Positions 34,760-48,300 of a DNA stretch of 64,000 nucleotides are shown piece after piece. Position numbers and translations under genes: made by a program. The notes under the pieces were generated by a model. That model saw only the letters and a list, made by a program, of their open reading frames with translations. It had not been told where the DNA came from and made no database searches. The DNA comes from Tetranychus cinnabarinus. Its lineage: Eukaryota; Arthropoda; Arachnida; Trombidiformes; Tetranychidae. The stretch's first letter is position 1. The number at the start of each line of letters is the position of its first letter. The stretch lies in the NCBI GenBank assembly GCA_022266195.1, contig WHVY01000004.1, positions 5,907,501 to 5,971,500 on the forward strand, in the 5' to 3' direction.

Positions 34760-36406
34760 ATGTCGTCTACTATTTTAAGAAATGCCCCACGGTTGGTTCA
34801 AACATTGAGCAAGAACAACCAAAGTTTACGATTTGGTCTCAAAAATCGTAAAATCTCTGCTATTCCTACCCGTGAAATTTTGGTAAATTACCCAGAAACC
34901 CGAGTCACTGAATTAAGCAATGGAATCAGAGTTGCCACTGAAAATTCTGGGCTCAAAACAGCCACTATTGGTGTATGGATTGATGCTGGTTCCAGATATG
35001 AAACCCCTGAAACAAATGGTGTTGCACACTACTTGGAGCATATGGCCTTTAAAGGCACAAATAAACGCAGTCAAACTGATTTAGGTAAGATTTTTGCAAT
35101 ATATCAATTTTTACGTTTGTCTATCAATTGGAAATAATATTAATTTGATGTTTATTGTACTAATTTAGAGTTAGAGGTTGAGAATATGGGAGCCCATTTA
35201 AATGCCTATACTTCCAGGGAGCAGACCGTGTATTACGCTAAATGTCTATCTAAAGATGCCCCACATGCTCTAGAAATTATTTCGGACATTCTCCAAAATT
35301 CCAAATTAGGAGAAGCTGAAATTGAAAGAGAAAGATCAGTTATTCTCAGAGAAATGCAAGAAGTCGAATCAAATATGCAAGAGGTTGTATTCGATCATTT
35401 GCACGCTACAGCTTACCAAGGTACACCTCTGGGTATGACAATTTTGGGACCCACTGAAAACATCAAAAAGATAAACAGACAAGATTTGTTGAACTACATT
35501 GAAGGAAATTACAAAGGTCCTAGAATGGTTATTGCTGGAGCTGGTGGAGTTGATCACGATGAATTGGTTAAATTGGCTGAAAAATACTTTGCCAATGTCA
35601 AGGTTACTTATGATGGAGTGAAGATACCTGAATTGACTAACTGTCGTTTCACCGGTAGTGACTTCAGAATAAGAGATGATGACATGCCATTCGTCTACGG
35701 AGCTTTTGCAGTTGAAGGAGCTGGTTGGGATAATCCTGACAACATACCTCTTATGGTTGCTAATACAGTGAGTATCGTTTCAACTTTTTAACACACTAAT
35801 GAACTGAAATCTTAACTAAATCAAATGAAAAACATTGGATAACCGATTTGAATGAATTTAAATATATTTTCTGCATCCCTCTCAATACAGATTCTAGGAT
35901 CCTATGATCGGGCTCAAGGTGGTGGCAATTCAGTTACATCAAGATTTGCTCAACACGCAGCTGAAGAAAATCTTTGTGCATCTTATCAATCATTCAACAC
36001 CTGTTACAAAGATACCGGTTTATGGGGTGTATATTTTGTTGCTGACCGTCTTAAAGTCAATGATTTTACCATGGAAATGTGCAAAAACTTTGATTTATTA
36101 GCTACTGCAGTCAGCGAGTCAGATGTTACTAGAGCTAAGAATATGTTGAAGACTAACATGTTGCTCCAGTTAGATGGTACTACACCTATCTGTGAAGACA
36201 TTGGACGTCAAATGTTATGCTATGGACGAAGAATACCTATCGCTGAAATGGAAGAAAGAATTAATTCAGTCACTGCTTCAGATGTAAAGAAAGTGATGCA
36301 AACTTATGTTTATGATCAAGATCCTGCTGTTGTAGCCATTGGACCTGTCGAAGCTCTTGCTGACTACCCAACCTACAGAGCTTGGATGGCTTTCTGGAGG
36401 TTCTAA
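34760..36406 (+). CDS. PMPCB: Mitochondrial processing peptidase beta subunit, 3 exons
   Basis: Exons 34760-35084, 35169-35767 and 35891-36406 join in frame to give 479 aa. The N-terminus is a basic, acid-free presequence (MSSTILRNAPRLVQTLSKNN, then R and K). The inverted zinc motif HYLEH is intact at residues 90-94 (HxxEH), with the downstream glutamates in ILREMQEVE that supply the third ligand, so the protein is the catalytic MPP-beta rather than the inactive core 1 subunit of complex III. Further family marks are ENMGAHLNAYTSREQTVYYAK, GPTENIK, QGGGNSVTSRFAQ, SFNTCYKDTGLWG and LLQLDGTTPICEDIGRQ. With the alpha subunit it removes matrix presequences. AATAAA lies at 36489. The 3' end converges on ZPR1 with overlapping signals. 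Confidence 0.96.
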
Positions 36407-36488
36407 GGTCTCATTAGCATCTTTAATTTAGATTTAATTGTACAAACAAGCAAAGCAAAATAAGTCCTGATGGTGAATCGTTAATAAG

Positions 36489-36511
36489 AATAAAAATCAT
36501 TCTTGTTTATT
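36489..36511. terminator. Overlapping convergent polyadenylation signals (MPP-beta and ZPR1)
   Basis: AATAAA on the + strand at 36489-36494 serves MPP-beta, and AATAAA on the minus strand (36511-36506) serves ZPR1. Normal cleavage 10-30 bases past each signal would place each transcript end beyond the other signal, so the 3' ends should overlap by a few tens of bases. Confidence 0.55.
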
Positions 36512-36529
36512 TTCAAACTCTCAATACTT

Positions 36530-37738
36530 TTATAAATCGGTTTTCATATCGTTCAATCCCAGTTCCTCGTTTTGTTCGAATGTTCTTTCATAATGTTCAA
36601 TATTCGTTGCACCATAGACAAAACTGTTACCACAGGGGTCATCTAAAATAAGGGTTAACCCAATAGGTGCTTTAAGTCTTTCAACAAGACTCATCATTTT
36701 TTCTTTTTTCTCCGCCTGAGCTGAATCTCCAGTAACGAATGGGTTAGATTTTTCCAAACCCTCTTTAACTTGTTCGATCAAACCTTCAATTGTAGTGTAT
36801 TTGCCTGCTTCAGTACAACCAATGTCTAAGTCTAATTCAGGGATAGTTAAGGAGCACGTCTCAGATCGAACAACGTCTCGTTTCAAATCTTCCTCTCCTT
36901 CAATAGGCAACACGATTTTGACCCCCTTTTCACTGATTCCTTGGCCACTTTTAATCTCGGTAGTCTTGTATCCACATGCTTCACAATTAGTAGCCATTAG
37001 AATGACATCTTTGAAGTGTGGTATATTTGTGAGTTTCATGTTAGTGAAGCAAATAGCACCACACGAATAACAATTGGTTCGAAATTGTAGGACTTCATCT
37101 TTAAAATCAGTTTCACTTGGTTCAGGTTGTTCTTCCTCAATTGAATAAATACCGAGAGTTTTGTTCTCATCTATAGATCTTGTGTAAAAAATAATATCCA
37201 TTTGTGGATCGGGCTTCGGAGCCAATGGATTCTCAATGAAACTGTTTCCAGAAGGATCCGTAACGACTAGAGTGAATTCTTGGTTCAATTCTTTCAATGA
37301 ACCGAGTTTAGTAATAAAGTCGGTTAGTTTGGTAACAAGTTCAGGTTGATCAGCATTGACTTGACAAGTGTGCCTAAGTCCATCTATAGCTCTGTCGATG
37401 AGCCCTTCAACTGTGGTAACCAGACCTGGTTGACGACTCGCTTGAAAACTTAATTCAGGTATACTGAGTTCAGCATAGTCAGATTTAACAACTTGTCGAT
37501 CCATGTCAATTGGAGTCTTGACTTTCAACCGAATATTGATACCTTTCTCTTGAATTGTTGATGCAGGTTGAAGCTCGTTGTTACAATAACCACAGTTGTC
37601 ACAGGAAAACGACATGATGATAATTTCTCGGAAGAAAGGTATTTTCGTAACCATAAGTTTTGTTATACCATTTTGGCGACAATTAACACACAAACTTTCA
37701 ATTTCGTCAACTTCGGGTCTTTCCGATAGAGTACCCAT
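36530..37738 (-). CDS. ZPR1: Zinc finger protein ZPR1, single exon
   Basis: 402 aa, intronless here. Two ZPR1 modules are complete: zinc finger 1 with CVNC and CDNC around KIPFFREIIIMSFSC, then a beta-barrel domain ending in DPSGNSFIENP; zinc finger 2 with CYSC and CEAC around NIPHFKDVILMATNC, then a second barrel ending in DDPCGNSFVY. The C-terminal tail FEQNEELGLNDMKTDL matches the family end. ZPR1 is a cytosolic protein that moves to the nucleus after growth signals and acts as a folding chaperone for eEF1A, and it associates with SMN. The family is usually 430-460 aa; this version lacks most of the Pro-rich N-terminal tail. The 3' untranslated region is only about 20-45 bases because of the neighbouring MPP-beta gene. 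Confidence 0.97.
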   Translation of the reverse strand: MGTLSERPEVDEIESLCVNCRQNGITKLMVTKIPFFREIIIMSFSCDNCGYCNNELQPASTIQEKGINIRLKVKTPIDMDRQVVKSDYAELSIPELSFQASRQPGLVTTVEGLIDRAIDGLRHTCQVNADQPELVTKLTDFITKLGSLKELNQEFTLVVTDPSGNSFIENPLAPKPDPQMDIIFYTRSIDENKTLGIYSIEEEQPEPSETDFKDEVLQFRTNCYSCGAICFTNMKLTNIPHFKDVILMATNCEACGYKTTEIKSGQGISEKGVKIVLPIEGEEDLKRDVVRSETCSLTIPELDLDIGCTEAGKYTTIEGLIEQVKEGLEKSNPFVTGDSAQAEKKEKMMSLVERLKAPIGLTLILDDPCGNSFVYGATNIEHYERTFEQNEELGLNDMKTDL

Positions 37739-39346
37739 TTTATTGAATGGTTCCGTAGAATTAACAAGTAAAGGTAAAAATCAAAAAATAGTTTTAAAAA
37801 CCAATGTTTTCGAATAAGATTAACAATTATTATTTTTAAAGCACAACAATATCACACTATCTTTCACTTCACTACAGGTCCTGAAGTACAGGATTTAACT
37901 CACAGATAAAAAGAGCAAGTCCAAAGCAGATACTGCGAAAACGGCACAATCGATAAGATAAAAGAGGGAAATTTGAAAATTGAACATTGATTATTGCATT
38001 AAGAGGATAAGATTACTTTTCAAAAGTAATACAGTGACTTATTCTCTACCTTAATCATGATTAATCTGTATAGTGATTCCTTGTATACTTTAGTAAACAT
38101 TCTAGTTAATTGTGTCAGCATTATTACCAAACTGAAAATTAATCTAATTAATTTTGAAAACTACTCAATTTATCAGAGTATTTAAATTCACCAATTTTCA
38201 AGTTGTTAGCATAGAAATGAATCAGAAATTGATTTTATTGATTCTATACCGAAGAGTCAAGGTTACTTGTTTTGGGTAAAAAACTTCCGTAAATCAATTG
38301 TAACGCAATTTGGAGACGAAATTTTCATTTGACAATTTAATTTCTCCTCTGTATTTAACAATGATTTATCACAAATAAAATTAACAATCAACAAAGAGAA
38401 ATTGAAAAACTGGTTCAAGCTTTTGTTTTTCAAGATACAAAAAAGAAGGCAATTTACACTAAAAACGTCTAATTACACATTGACAGTTGCGTTGTTTGGT
38501 TTTGGCTTGGATATATCAGTTTCAAGTCAAAAAAGTTACATTGATACACAAAATTACAAATTTAAAACAGTTACAACATTAATCTATGTATAATACAATA
38601 AGAAACAGGTAAATGATAAAATTACAATGGAGAAGAGCATGAAAAATAAGACGATGCTTTAAGCAATTTCAAAGGCGCTCTTAGATTCTTGCTTTTGGCA
38701 AAATTCAATGTTGATTACAATGATGATGTTCGATGATATCAATATGAAAATGTTTCAAATGACTGTTAATTTTTGTCGAAAATTGCAAATCATATAAAAA
38801 AGGGGGGACAGATCAATAGGAATGAAAGAAAGGACTGAATTTGACAACATTTGACAATTGTAAACACAATGGGCACGTTGATTGAATGACAAAAAAAGAT
38901 ATGCAATGAATCAGTTATATGACAATGAAAGGTTGGCCATTGATCATACGAAACCAGTAAATTAATTAATTATCTTGTGCGTGTTATCATTCTGTATAAA
39001 TTACAATTAATGAGCGTCTTTCATCCAGTTTAGCTTTAGTATTGGTCAGTGACTAGTAATGATGGAGGACAAGATTATGCTTTGTCTTTGATGCAAGGAA
39101 GATGAAAATGTAAGCAGATTTGGCAAGGAGAGTAGAGTTTGTACGCAGAAATTAGTTAATCAACCAATTTGATGATAAATTTTGCTTTTGAGATTCAATT
39201 GTTTAAAGACATTTGTTAATTAAAGCTCCAAATTTCAATGAAAGGGTTCCAAAAAAGCACATGGAATTAGGTTTGAGTTTTGATCCATCTCTTGCTTTCT
39301 GAGGCTTCTTTTATGTTGCTTGATTTACCAAATTTTTCTGGTCCAA
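37739..39346. other. Intergenic, ZPR1 promoter side and whirlin 3' region
   Basis: 1.6 kb, AT-rich. It holds the ZPR1 promoter and presumably the 3' untranslated region of the whirlin-type gene. Open frames here are short and unsupported. Confidence 0.45.
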
Positions 39347-42300
39347 TTATTCAAAGCTATTATTTAATAACATGAATGATGATCGACGAATATCAAATTC
39401 ATTTTTCGACTTCTCCCGAACAACAAATTCAATGTGATCTTTGTGTGGACTGTTATAATAAGCCGTTGCTATCATTTGGGCAATTTGTTCATGACTTAGA
39501 TTGGCTGTTGATTGTCCGTCAACCTCCAAAATTATGTGACCAACATGAAGATCACCGGTATCAAAGGCAGCTCCTGAACTCTGAAATAACAGAACAAAAA
39601 AGGTAATCATTAATAAAGATTGAAATGAGAACATTCAAATTATTCTATTCACTAAATTAATCATCTTCAGTTTAGCAACAAAGTAATCAATATGCAATTA
39701 TAATACAAGCTGACAACAATAGCTGTTATGGTTACTTGACTTGTCCTACGGCTTTTAATGTCCAACAAGACTATAAATATTACAGTTAATTTATCATCAT
39801 GGTAATGATTAAAAAGGAAAGGAATGTGTCCAATAACATGATCGATTTAATTGAATTGTGAATATGTTAATTGAGCAGCTATCTGATTAACAATGCAGGG
39901 ACAAATCATGCTCAATCAATTCATCTGAAATGATTCTTTTGTGATTCAAAGTATCACAAAAGCTAGACACAAAACATTATCATTGAATCATAAAAAGCTT
40001 ATGTTTACAACACATTTAAGTCCAATTGATTAACAGACATTATAACATACAAGAAAAGTTAGTCAATAATAGCAAGAATTAACAATTCAACAATTAAATG
40101 TGTTTACAACCAGCAAAAATTGTAAGAATTGTAAAAATTTAATGTTACCAAGGAGAAGCAACTTTAAATTGCTCCATTTAAATATAACTGGATCACCTTT
40201 TTAATGGTCAATTAAATAGACAACAAAGTTTACATTTACAAAAGTCCATCTTTGATGAGCTTACAGTGTAGTAACCAGTTTTTGTTTCATTTGTTCAACC
40301 TTTAACCAGATTTCAGTGAATCTTATTGTGTTGGTAAAAATGGAAAATTTAAATCAAAATAGATTGACTGATTTATTTGAAGCAAAGAGGATCAAGAAAC
40401 ATTTCAAAGTTTAAAATGAAACCGAGGCCAGTTAAAATAGCCAATTCCTAACGGAATGTAACTCAGGAAGGAGACCAGGAAGATAAATAGGAAGATGACG
40501 ATGATGACGATAAGAAGGAAAAATGGGTCTAACAAGATGAGGAAAAGTTTTCTTCAGGATTTTCTGAAAAGGAAACTTGAATGTAATATTTGTTTTTTTT
40601 TGGATAAAAAGCAACAATCCTTTTGCAAGGAAACCTGGATATTGTTCTTAGTTGAAAGATTTTTTGGTGAAAAAAACTGGAGCCAACTAGGGACTCACGA
40701 AGAGGATGAAAAGATGAAATGAAAAGGTTAGTTTGCTCAGAATTTTGATGAAAAAAAGTATCTACACATCATGAAGTTATGAGGAACTGATTCAGCAAAG
40801 GAAAAGGATTTTTTACTTTTCCTTTGTATTCCTCTTTTTTGTTCACTAAGTATTGTTATTATTGAAGATGATGGTGAAATAAAGGAAAATGCACTTGAAA
40901 AGAATCATTGATCTTTTAAAATTTCATTTGATTGTTGACAATTCAAACATTTACAATTCAGTGTGGTTTATTTTGGGTGAAAAAAGCCAAGTGAAAAGTG
41001 ACTAACGAGAGATCATTTGAATGTAAATCATTACCAAAGATGACCATTTTAAACATGACTGCACATTCAATGGTCAATATTGAAAGCCAATTCACTTTTG
41101 TTGGGTTCAGTAATGATTTACAATTAAACTTGAGTAAAGATCTTGAGAAGATGAAAAAAGCTGAAAGCAAAATGATAATTGCAATTTTTTACAGATAATC
41201 GGAAAAAAAGTATTGAATACTATAAATATTGACACAACAATCTAAACATGTATTAATAAATTGTATGCAGTTGTAAACAACAGGGTAACATGATAATAAA
41301 AGAGTTGAAAGAACAAAAAATAGAGAAGAAAATCAAATATTATTTTGTTGATTTTACTTTTCCTATTATTTTTAAAGTTTAACTCAACCTTTTAAACCCA
41401 TTTTTCACTGGTCAGCTTGTAATACAATGTTAACCAAGAATCAACAATAATTCATTATACTCAAACTCAGTTATCGTGTATACTGATCAAATTAGGCTCT
41501 TGGTTACAATTGAAGCATTATTATATCATTATCTGAAAGGTTGTTTGCAAAATTTAAGAGTCAATTCAAGTTTTATCTGAGTTTCATGCTTTCTCTGGTT
41601 CAAGCTTAATGTTGCAGATTAACCCAAAAGTTTGAAGACAAGTTATTATGATGCTGAAATAGCATCACGATTTACTCAATTTTTCAGCAAAACTCGAAAC
41701 TAAGGTTAAGCACAAACTAGTTAATGATACTGTTAGCCAGCAATCAGTTGATTGAGTTGGTATAAAGTAGATTTACTTTGGATTAATCTGGTTGAAAGTT
41801 TAACTCATAGATTTTCAGTTCAACTGATTTCAATTGATGATTCAAAACTAGTCAAGAGTAAATTCAAAAAGATGGAATCATTTTGGTGATGTTTCCATGT
41901 AAAAAAAACATTCATTTCAATCTCCCTTTTCTCTGGAATCTTATTAATTTTTTCAAGGCAAACACATTCTTTTGTAACTTCATGATCATGAATGTAAACA
42001 TTTTCTTTGCCTATTAAATTTGCAAGGTAAAACCAAGTTTGCCAAAATTTGCATGGAAACTGGGAGTTATTATTATCATGCATTTGCTTTACTTACACTC
42101 AACTATTAGAAACATTTTACATTTTTGTATTTATTTAAACTTTCATTAGCTGTCACTATTAATTGTAAACTCTAATAGATTCAAGTAAAGTTACTTGAAT
42201 TATCTTTCGGTTTACTGTTGATTAAAACTTGAAACAATCAATTTCCAAATGAGTTTTAAAACAGATTTATTAGATTTGTTATCGACAATTAAATTTAGAT

Positions 42301-45300
42301 TTAATTTTTGCCAATCCTTTTTTAATTGAAAGCCTCAAGTTCACCTTAACTTGCTAATTGTTGACTTATTAACAGCTAAATCAATGGATCACTTTGCTCG
42401 ACCCATTAACCTTAAATATTGATTTAGCTCATCTTTACTCAATTAATTTCTCGTTTTCTTGCTTAAGGTAATTAGGATTGATTTAGTTGGATTTAATCAA
42501 GGCCAAGTTAAATAAGGTTTCAGGATATTAGTTAATTCATCAACTGGACAATCAGATTGATTAATTGAAATAATCCATATGTTTACCAATCAAAGTATTG
42601 ATAAGAGTGTAAAATAATGAATCTGAAATTGTTTATTCAATTTGCTTCAACTCATCTGAACTTATTGACAGCAATTTTGTTCATCTGATCATTTAAAGAT
42701 AAATAAATGACGGTAAAGATGATCAAGTAAATTATAATCATTAAATCAACATGATTAAATCTTATTATTGGCAGTTTTCGAGTTATATTCAGTTGAGCAT
42801 TTTAATACTGAATCATGAATCAAGTCAAATAATCTCATTATTTATAGTTAACCTTGAAAGAATACCAATTTTAGCTCAATAAGAATCAGTAATCAACTAT
42901 CAATTAATGATCAACTTTTTGATAATCGATTGCAATTGGTTAAGGTTGGGTTGAATGTCAACAGAAGATGTAAATAACCAAATTACAAACCTAAATGACT
43001 TTTTTTCTGGTTAACTTTTCAAGAAAATTAAATGTAAATGGTAAATAACAATCAAATGATGAAATGATGATCAAATGAAAGCTTCAAAATTGTTTCAGGC
43101 AAACCTTCAAATCAATGAACTTGAAAAATCAAATAGCAATTGAACTTATGTTTTGATCAGTTTAGTCGCAATCTATAAATGATGAGCACTGAATAATCGA
43201 TGAAAATACGTTTATTTTTAGCTTGATTAATGAATAAATTTGGAACTATTAACTGACAAAGTCTTACATCTTTTCAATAACTCAGTATCAGATCAGGAGT
43301 CGGTGTAGGCTGAATGAGCGTTTGATTAACAGATTTGAGTCAAAATGTGATCAGACTAAATCTTCACTAATTAACTAACCAGGATGGTCTTGAGTAGTCC
43401 TAATAAGCTCATGGAAAACGGAATATGGGAATAAAATAAGAAATGAAATGAATTACAATTGTATTCATTACACAATATTTCTTTGCTTCTTCTTTTCATG
43501 TCTTTTCATTCAATTCTGGTAATGACATGGTTATGATGAAAATAATGATATTACAGTTTAAAAACATATTATTAAAATTCTTATTATTTTTTTTCGTGTT
43601 CAACAAATTCAATTAAATGGAAAGATAAATTAATGAGAAAACACCGTTTATTTCAAGTTTTGTTCAGTCCAATGTTTATCATCAAATTAAATGTTGTTTG
43701 ATGACGGAGAGATATTTTTAATCTCATTTGTATTCAAATTAATTTGTCACAAAGGTAAATACGAGTGTTTCAATTGAGGATTGATGATCCATTAAATGGA
43801 CGTTATCAATGGCGTTGCTGATGAATTTTCACTCAAAAGTTGTTAATTGTTAATTTGTTTGATCATTTTGAACAAAATAACAAAGCAAGCTTGAAATGAC
43901 AATGTAATCAAGATTATCGAAGGTTTAATAAGAAATTAATGAAACCATAAAGCAAAATTCATTGTTTGATCTAAAATCTTACTACTCTGTTCAACCGATC
44001 TAATCTATTTACTGAGTGTTTCGTTCATAAGAAGCCTGAAAAGATTTTGTCACTCATGTTGATGAATGGCATTTTTGATCGTCGCACAATTTATGATTTA
44101 CTTAAATAAGATTAAAGGTAAAGTTGAGAATCTTGTTGGACTTTTTGACTCAACCAAATTGTATAAAATGATGCTAAAATGGGCGAACTGAAAACCCTCT
44201 AAAGGCTGTCTTACAAAGTGGGTTTCAAATACTAATTCAGGGTTTAAACAGAAAAATTGTTTGATTCTGAAGATTTACTTGAATTTTTGTCCATGGTCTA
44301 ATAGACTCCAAACCTATGATTTTCATAGATGTTAAAAAATCTCAAGAACCGCTTACAAAAAGATGAATATTTTTAAATCTTCCTAGTCAAACCTTATTAC
44401 CAAAAAGTTATATCTTTATCTAGGCTAAAAATGAGCATTTTTGAGCGTTAAAATGGCATTTTGATTTGTTTGATTAAACTCAGTAATTATATTCATATTT
44501 AATACTTACATGGATACTAATTATTCGAGGTTGAAGTTGACTGGGTACATCACAACCACCTTCGATTGCCAATCCCAATATTGGTTTCGACTTTTTAACA
44601 ATCACTCTTAATCTGCCGTCAGGTTCACGGACTGATCTGTGATACTAAATGGTTTATTTGCGCAAAAGTAAAATGATAACTACAATTAGCGACAATTTAA
44701 AGATGAATGTAGACTTTGTTGAGGTTGAATAGCATCAATTTCAACATTCAACAGCCTTGACTTTACAAGATTAACTTTGATTTTGAAATGGATTAAACTT
44801 ACAGGTATTCTGAATGATGAACTACGGTGAGGTTGATAGTTAAAGGGTGATTGTGCTGCTGAATGTCCAAATGTATTGAATGAACCTGGACCTGGAAGTG
44901 AACTGTGTCTTCTAACCCGAGACTGGAAAACTGAAGATGGATGATGATGACGATGATGGAGATCTTCATCATTGATAATTTCCTTTTCATTATGGTGTGA
45001 TTTCTCATCACTTCGGTATAAATTATTTGAACCATGAAGTGCTAAATGATTATTCCGATTATCATTTGAATTTATTGTTTTCATTTCAACTCCACTCAAC
45101 GAATGTTTCCGCAAATTATTATCATGATATTCATAAACCGATTCTTTCTACAGTTCAACAGAAATATTAAGAAAAAAGATGAAATCAAATTAGCAGAAAT
45201 TAATAAAACAGTTAAATTAAATCAATTGAAATGGAAACAATTTATTGTCATCATTTTTGTTTGTTTGATGGTTCCATTAATAGTTATAAAATTTTCAATG

Positions 45301-48300
45301 AGTTTTCAATGAAATTAATTGTACAGAAGGTGATTTTGTTGATACACATTGATTTGGCTCTGTAATCATAATTAAAGAATCAAAATTAAAAAGTCGATGT
45401 AAATCCTAGAACATGGGAAATACAATAGATGGGAAAAGTAAATCGAGCATAAATTAAATGTTAAATCTGGTTAACAGTCGAGTTGATTTGAGTTAAAAAA
45501 TGGGTTGTTATGATGTTACAGTCTGACCAGTTGCTGCTTGTTGACAACTAATTGGTGAACAAAGTTGATTGCTTGGCTGTCGATTTGATCCAAGTGATGA
45601 AGAAGAAACAACTGTTGATCGAACAATTAAAACTGGATTAACCAATTTAGGCCTGGGAATACGGATTGGCTGAATATCTAATAGAGCTTCCATAATGATT
45701 AACTAATTAACTGGTCCACACAAAAGCACAAATTGAAAAAGGATTGATTTAAAATTTTTGGCAAAATTTAAAAATTAACTTAAACAGATTGAAGTGAAAA
45801 TGTTGATATGAATTTGAACAAAATATCTGGTTTCAGTTTGTAAGACTTGTTAAAATGGTTTGTTGTTGCAAACTGTATGATTGTAAAGTTTAATTACCTT
45901 GTGATAAACAAGTTATACAATCGTAGGTTGGCTCTTTAAATTGTTGTTTAACTGTTCAATTGGTGGATTAAGGAGTGTTGACTTTGAAAATAATTTACAC
46001 CAAAACCTGACAGGAACAGTTCATTTCAATAAATGTTTACACCCAGAACTTGCCTTTGTGGGTTGACTTTTTGTTTCCAGTTGATGCTTGATGAGCATAA
46101 ATTGCTACTGATTAAAGATCATTCAATTTATCATTTCACTGTTGACCAATGATCAGATGAACATCACATCAACTTGGACCAGAACTTGGTATGAGAAGAT
46201 CAAGAAGTTGATTGATTTTGATCATTTTGATTCAAATTCAGTCTATTATTGTAAACTAACAAAATTGATTTAGCAAACAAAAAGGTGATTATTGGTTTGT
46301 TTGTAATTTTAAAAGTTTTGAAAGCTAATTTTGTTGTTAATTTTCTAAATATTCAGAGATGAAGATTAATTTAGTTGTATTTCGATTAGTAGCATTTAAG
46401 GTGATTATTTTGTTGAAGGTAATTTGAAAAATCAAATAATGAAAATAATGACATCTTATACTGTGTTATTGTTAAAAGGTAAAGCTGATCTTTTCACTAA
46501 AATTAACAATGGATTGTTCAATTGTAATTAGAACTGCGATTCACAATTTTAAGATCTATTTTGAGAAAATTCATGATTTTTTTGTGTTCATTTTATAATC
46601 ATAACCACAACTGAGCTTGAAAAGCCGATAAATTGAACACAACAAATGGCTTAACTTGAGTTTAACAATTACAAGTTTACAGTACAAAAAGCTGATTATA
46701 ATTAGATTAACTTTTTAATGTTTTAAATTGCAAGATTTGTTGATTCAGTTAGTTGCTTTCCCAGTCAATCATTCAGTTAATATTGTTGTTTCAACTTGAA
46801 CAGATAATACAGGGTTATTACAGGGTTTAAGGGGTGAGTGACCCGATCCATGAATACTTGAATTTGCTTTATTTCCTGGCCTGACAAAAAGATTCACTAA
46901 GTTTGATGAATTTTGTCATAACTAAACAAGTCGATCATCAACATTGACAACAATTTACCTGGCTAATTTACTATCGATAATAGATTCATAATGTCCTGTA
47001 AATTAGAAGCTGAAATTTATAACAATGAGAAAATATGTTCTAGAAGTGAATTGCGAATTGAAATTTGATTATTCAACAATGCAAGTTAATTTGCAACGGA
47101 AACTCATTGAACTGTTCATCTTGAAATATAATCATTTGGGGAACAATTGCAAACATCAAACAAAAGATGATCAATTTGGTATTAGATTGTTATTATTAGA
47201 TAAATTGTAATCCATTCCAATGTATAGATCAATATCAATGTAGACTTACATTGTATTTGTTAGGTAAATCATGAGCAGCAGCTATTGACCAACGTCTTTC
47301 ATCCGAATTTACCGGAACTCCAAGGAAATCATTGCAGTTAGAGGTTGACTTTATTTCCGGATTACCAGAACTATGCCGACGAGGAATTGGTTGATCTTTG
47401 GTAAACGATATGGGAGATAAAGAGTCCATTTCCGATCGGAATCGCACGGAAACATTTCCGTTTCGAGATGAATTTCTGCCGAATAGAAAAGTAAAAACAA
47501 AATTAGTCAACAATTTGAGACAAGTGTTAATCAAAGAGTGAAAGTTGGTTAATCACAAATCAAGGTTACAGTTAATCAAATAAAATAAATAGAGTTAAAG
47601 TTGATTCAATTTGACCATTGATTGAATAATATTGTGATTTGATCTTGAATCAAGTTGAATTGTTCAAATATTGATGAGAAACGGAAACGCAATTTTGTTC
47701 TTGTTGGCTTGTCAAGTTGATAATTTGACTCTTTTGTTTACTCATAAATTGTGATTATCTATTGTGTTAATAGGAACACAATTAAGGTGAAGGTGATTAA
47801 CGTTGCTTAATGAACACATTTGATTAACCTTCAATGAACTTTAAGACAAGTCACAAATTTACCAACAAAAATGACAGCTAAATGAGCATAATTGCACTTG
47901 AATGTTTCAATTTGCAAGCAAAAAAAAGATAAATTTCATGACAACATTCATTGATTTTGAGCTAAATTCATATTGATTGCATTGATTGAAACTACAGAAA
48001 TAAGCAGAAAATGTAAGAAAAAAAAACTAAATTAAAACTAGAAAATTAATCAACAGATCAATGATTAAGTTTAGTCTTTTTTTGTTGCTTTTCCTTCTTT
48101 TGCCATGGCTTAGCTGGTTGAATGGTTGGTAATCAACTTACCTTTCAATTGGTATTGAGTTAAGTTTGCTTGATTTAGTGTGCGTTGAATCATTCGGTGA
48201 ATGATGATGGTAAGAGTGATGATCACCATGATAGTAATGGGAATGGTGGTGGTGTTCATTAGCCATTGAAGGTGAAGATTCTTGAGCAAATGAAATTGAA

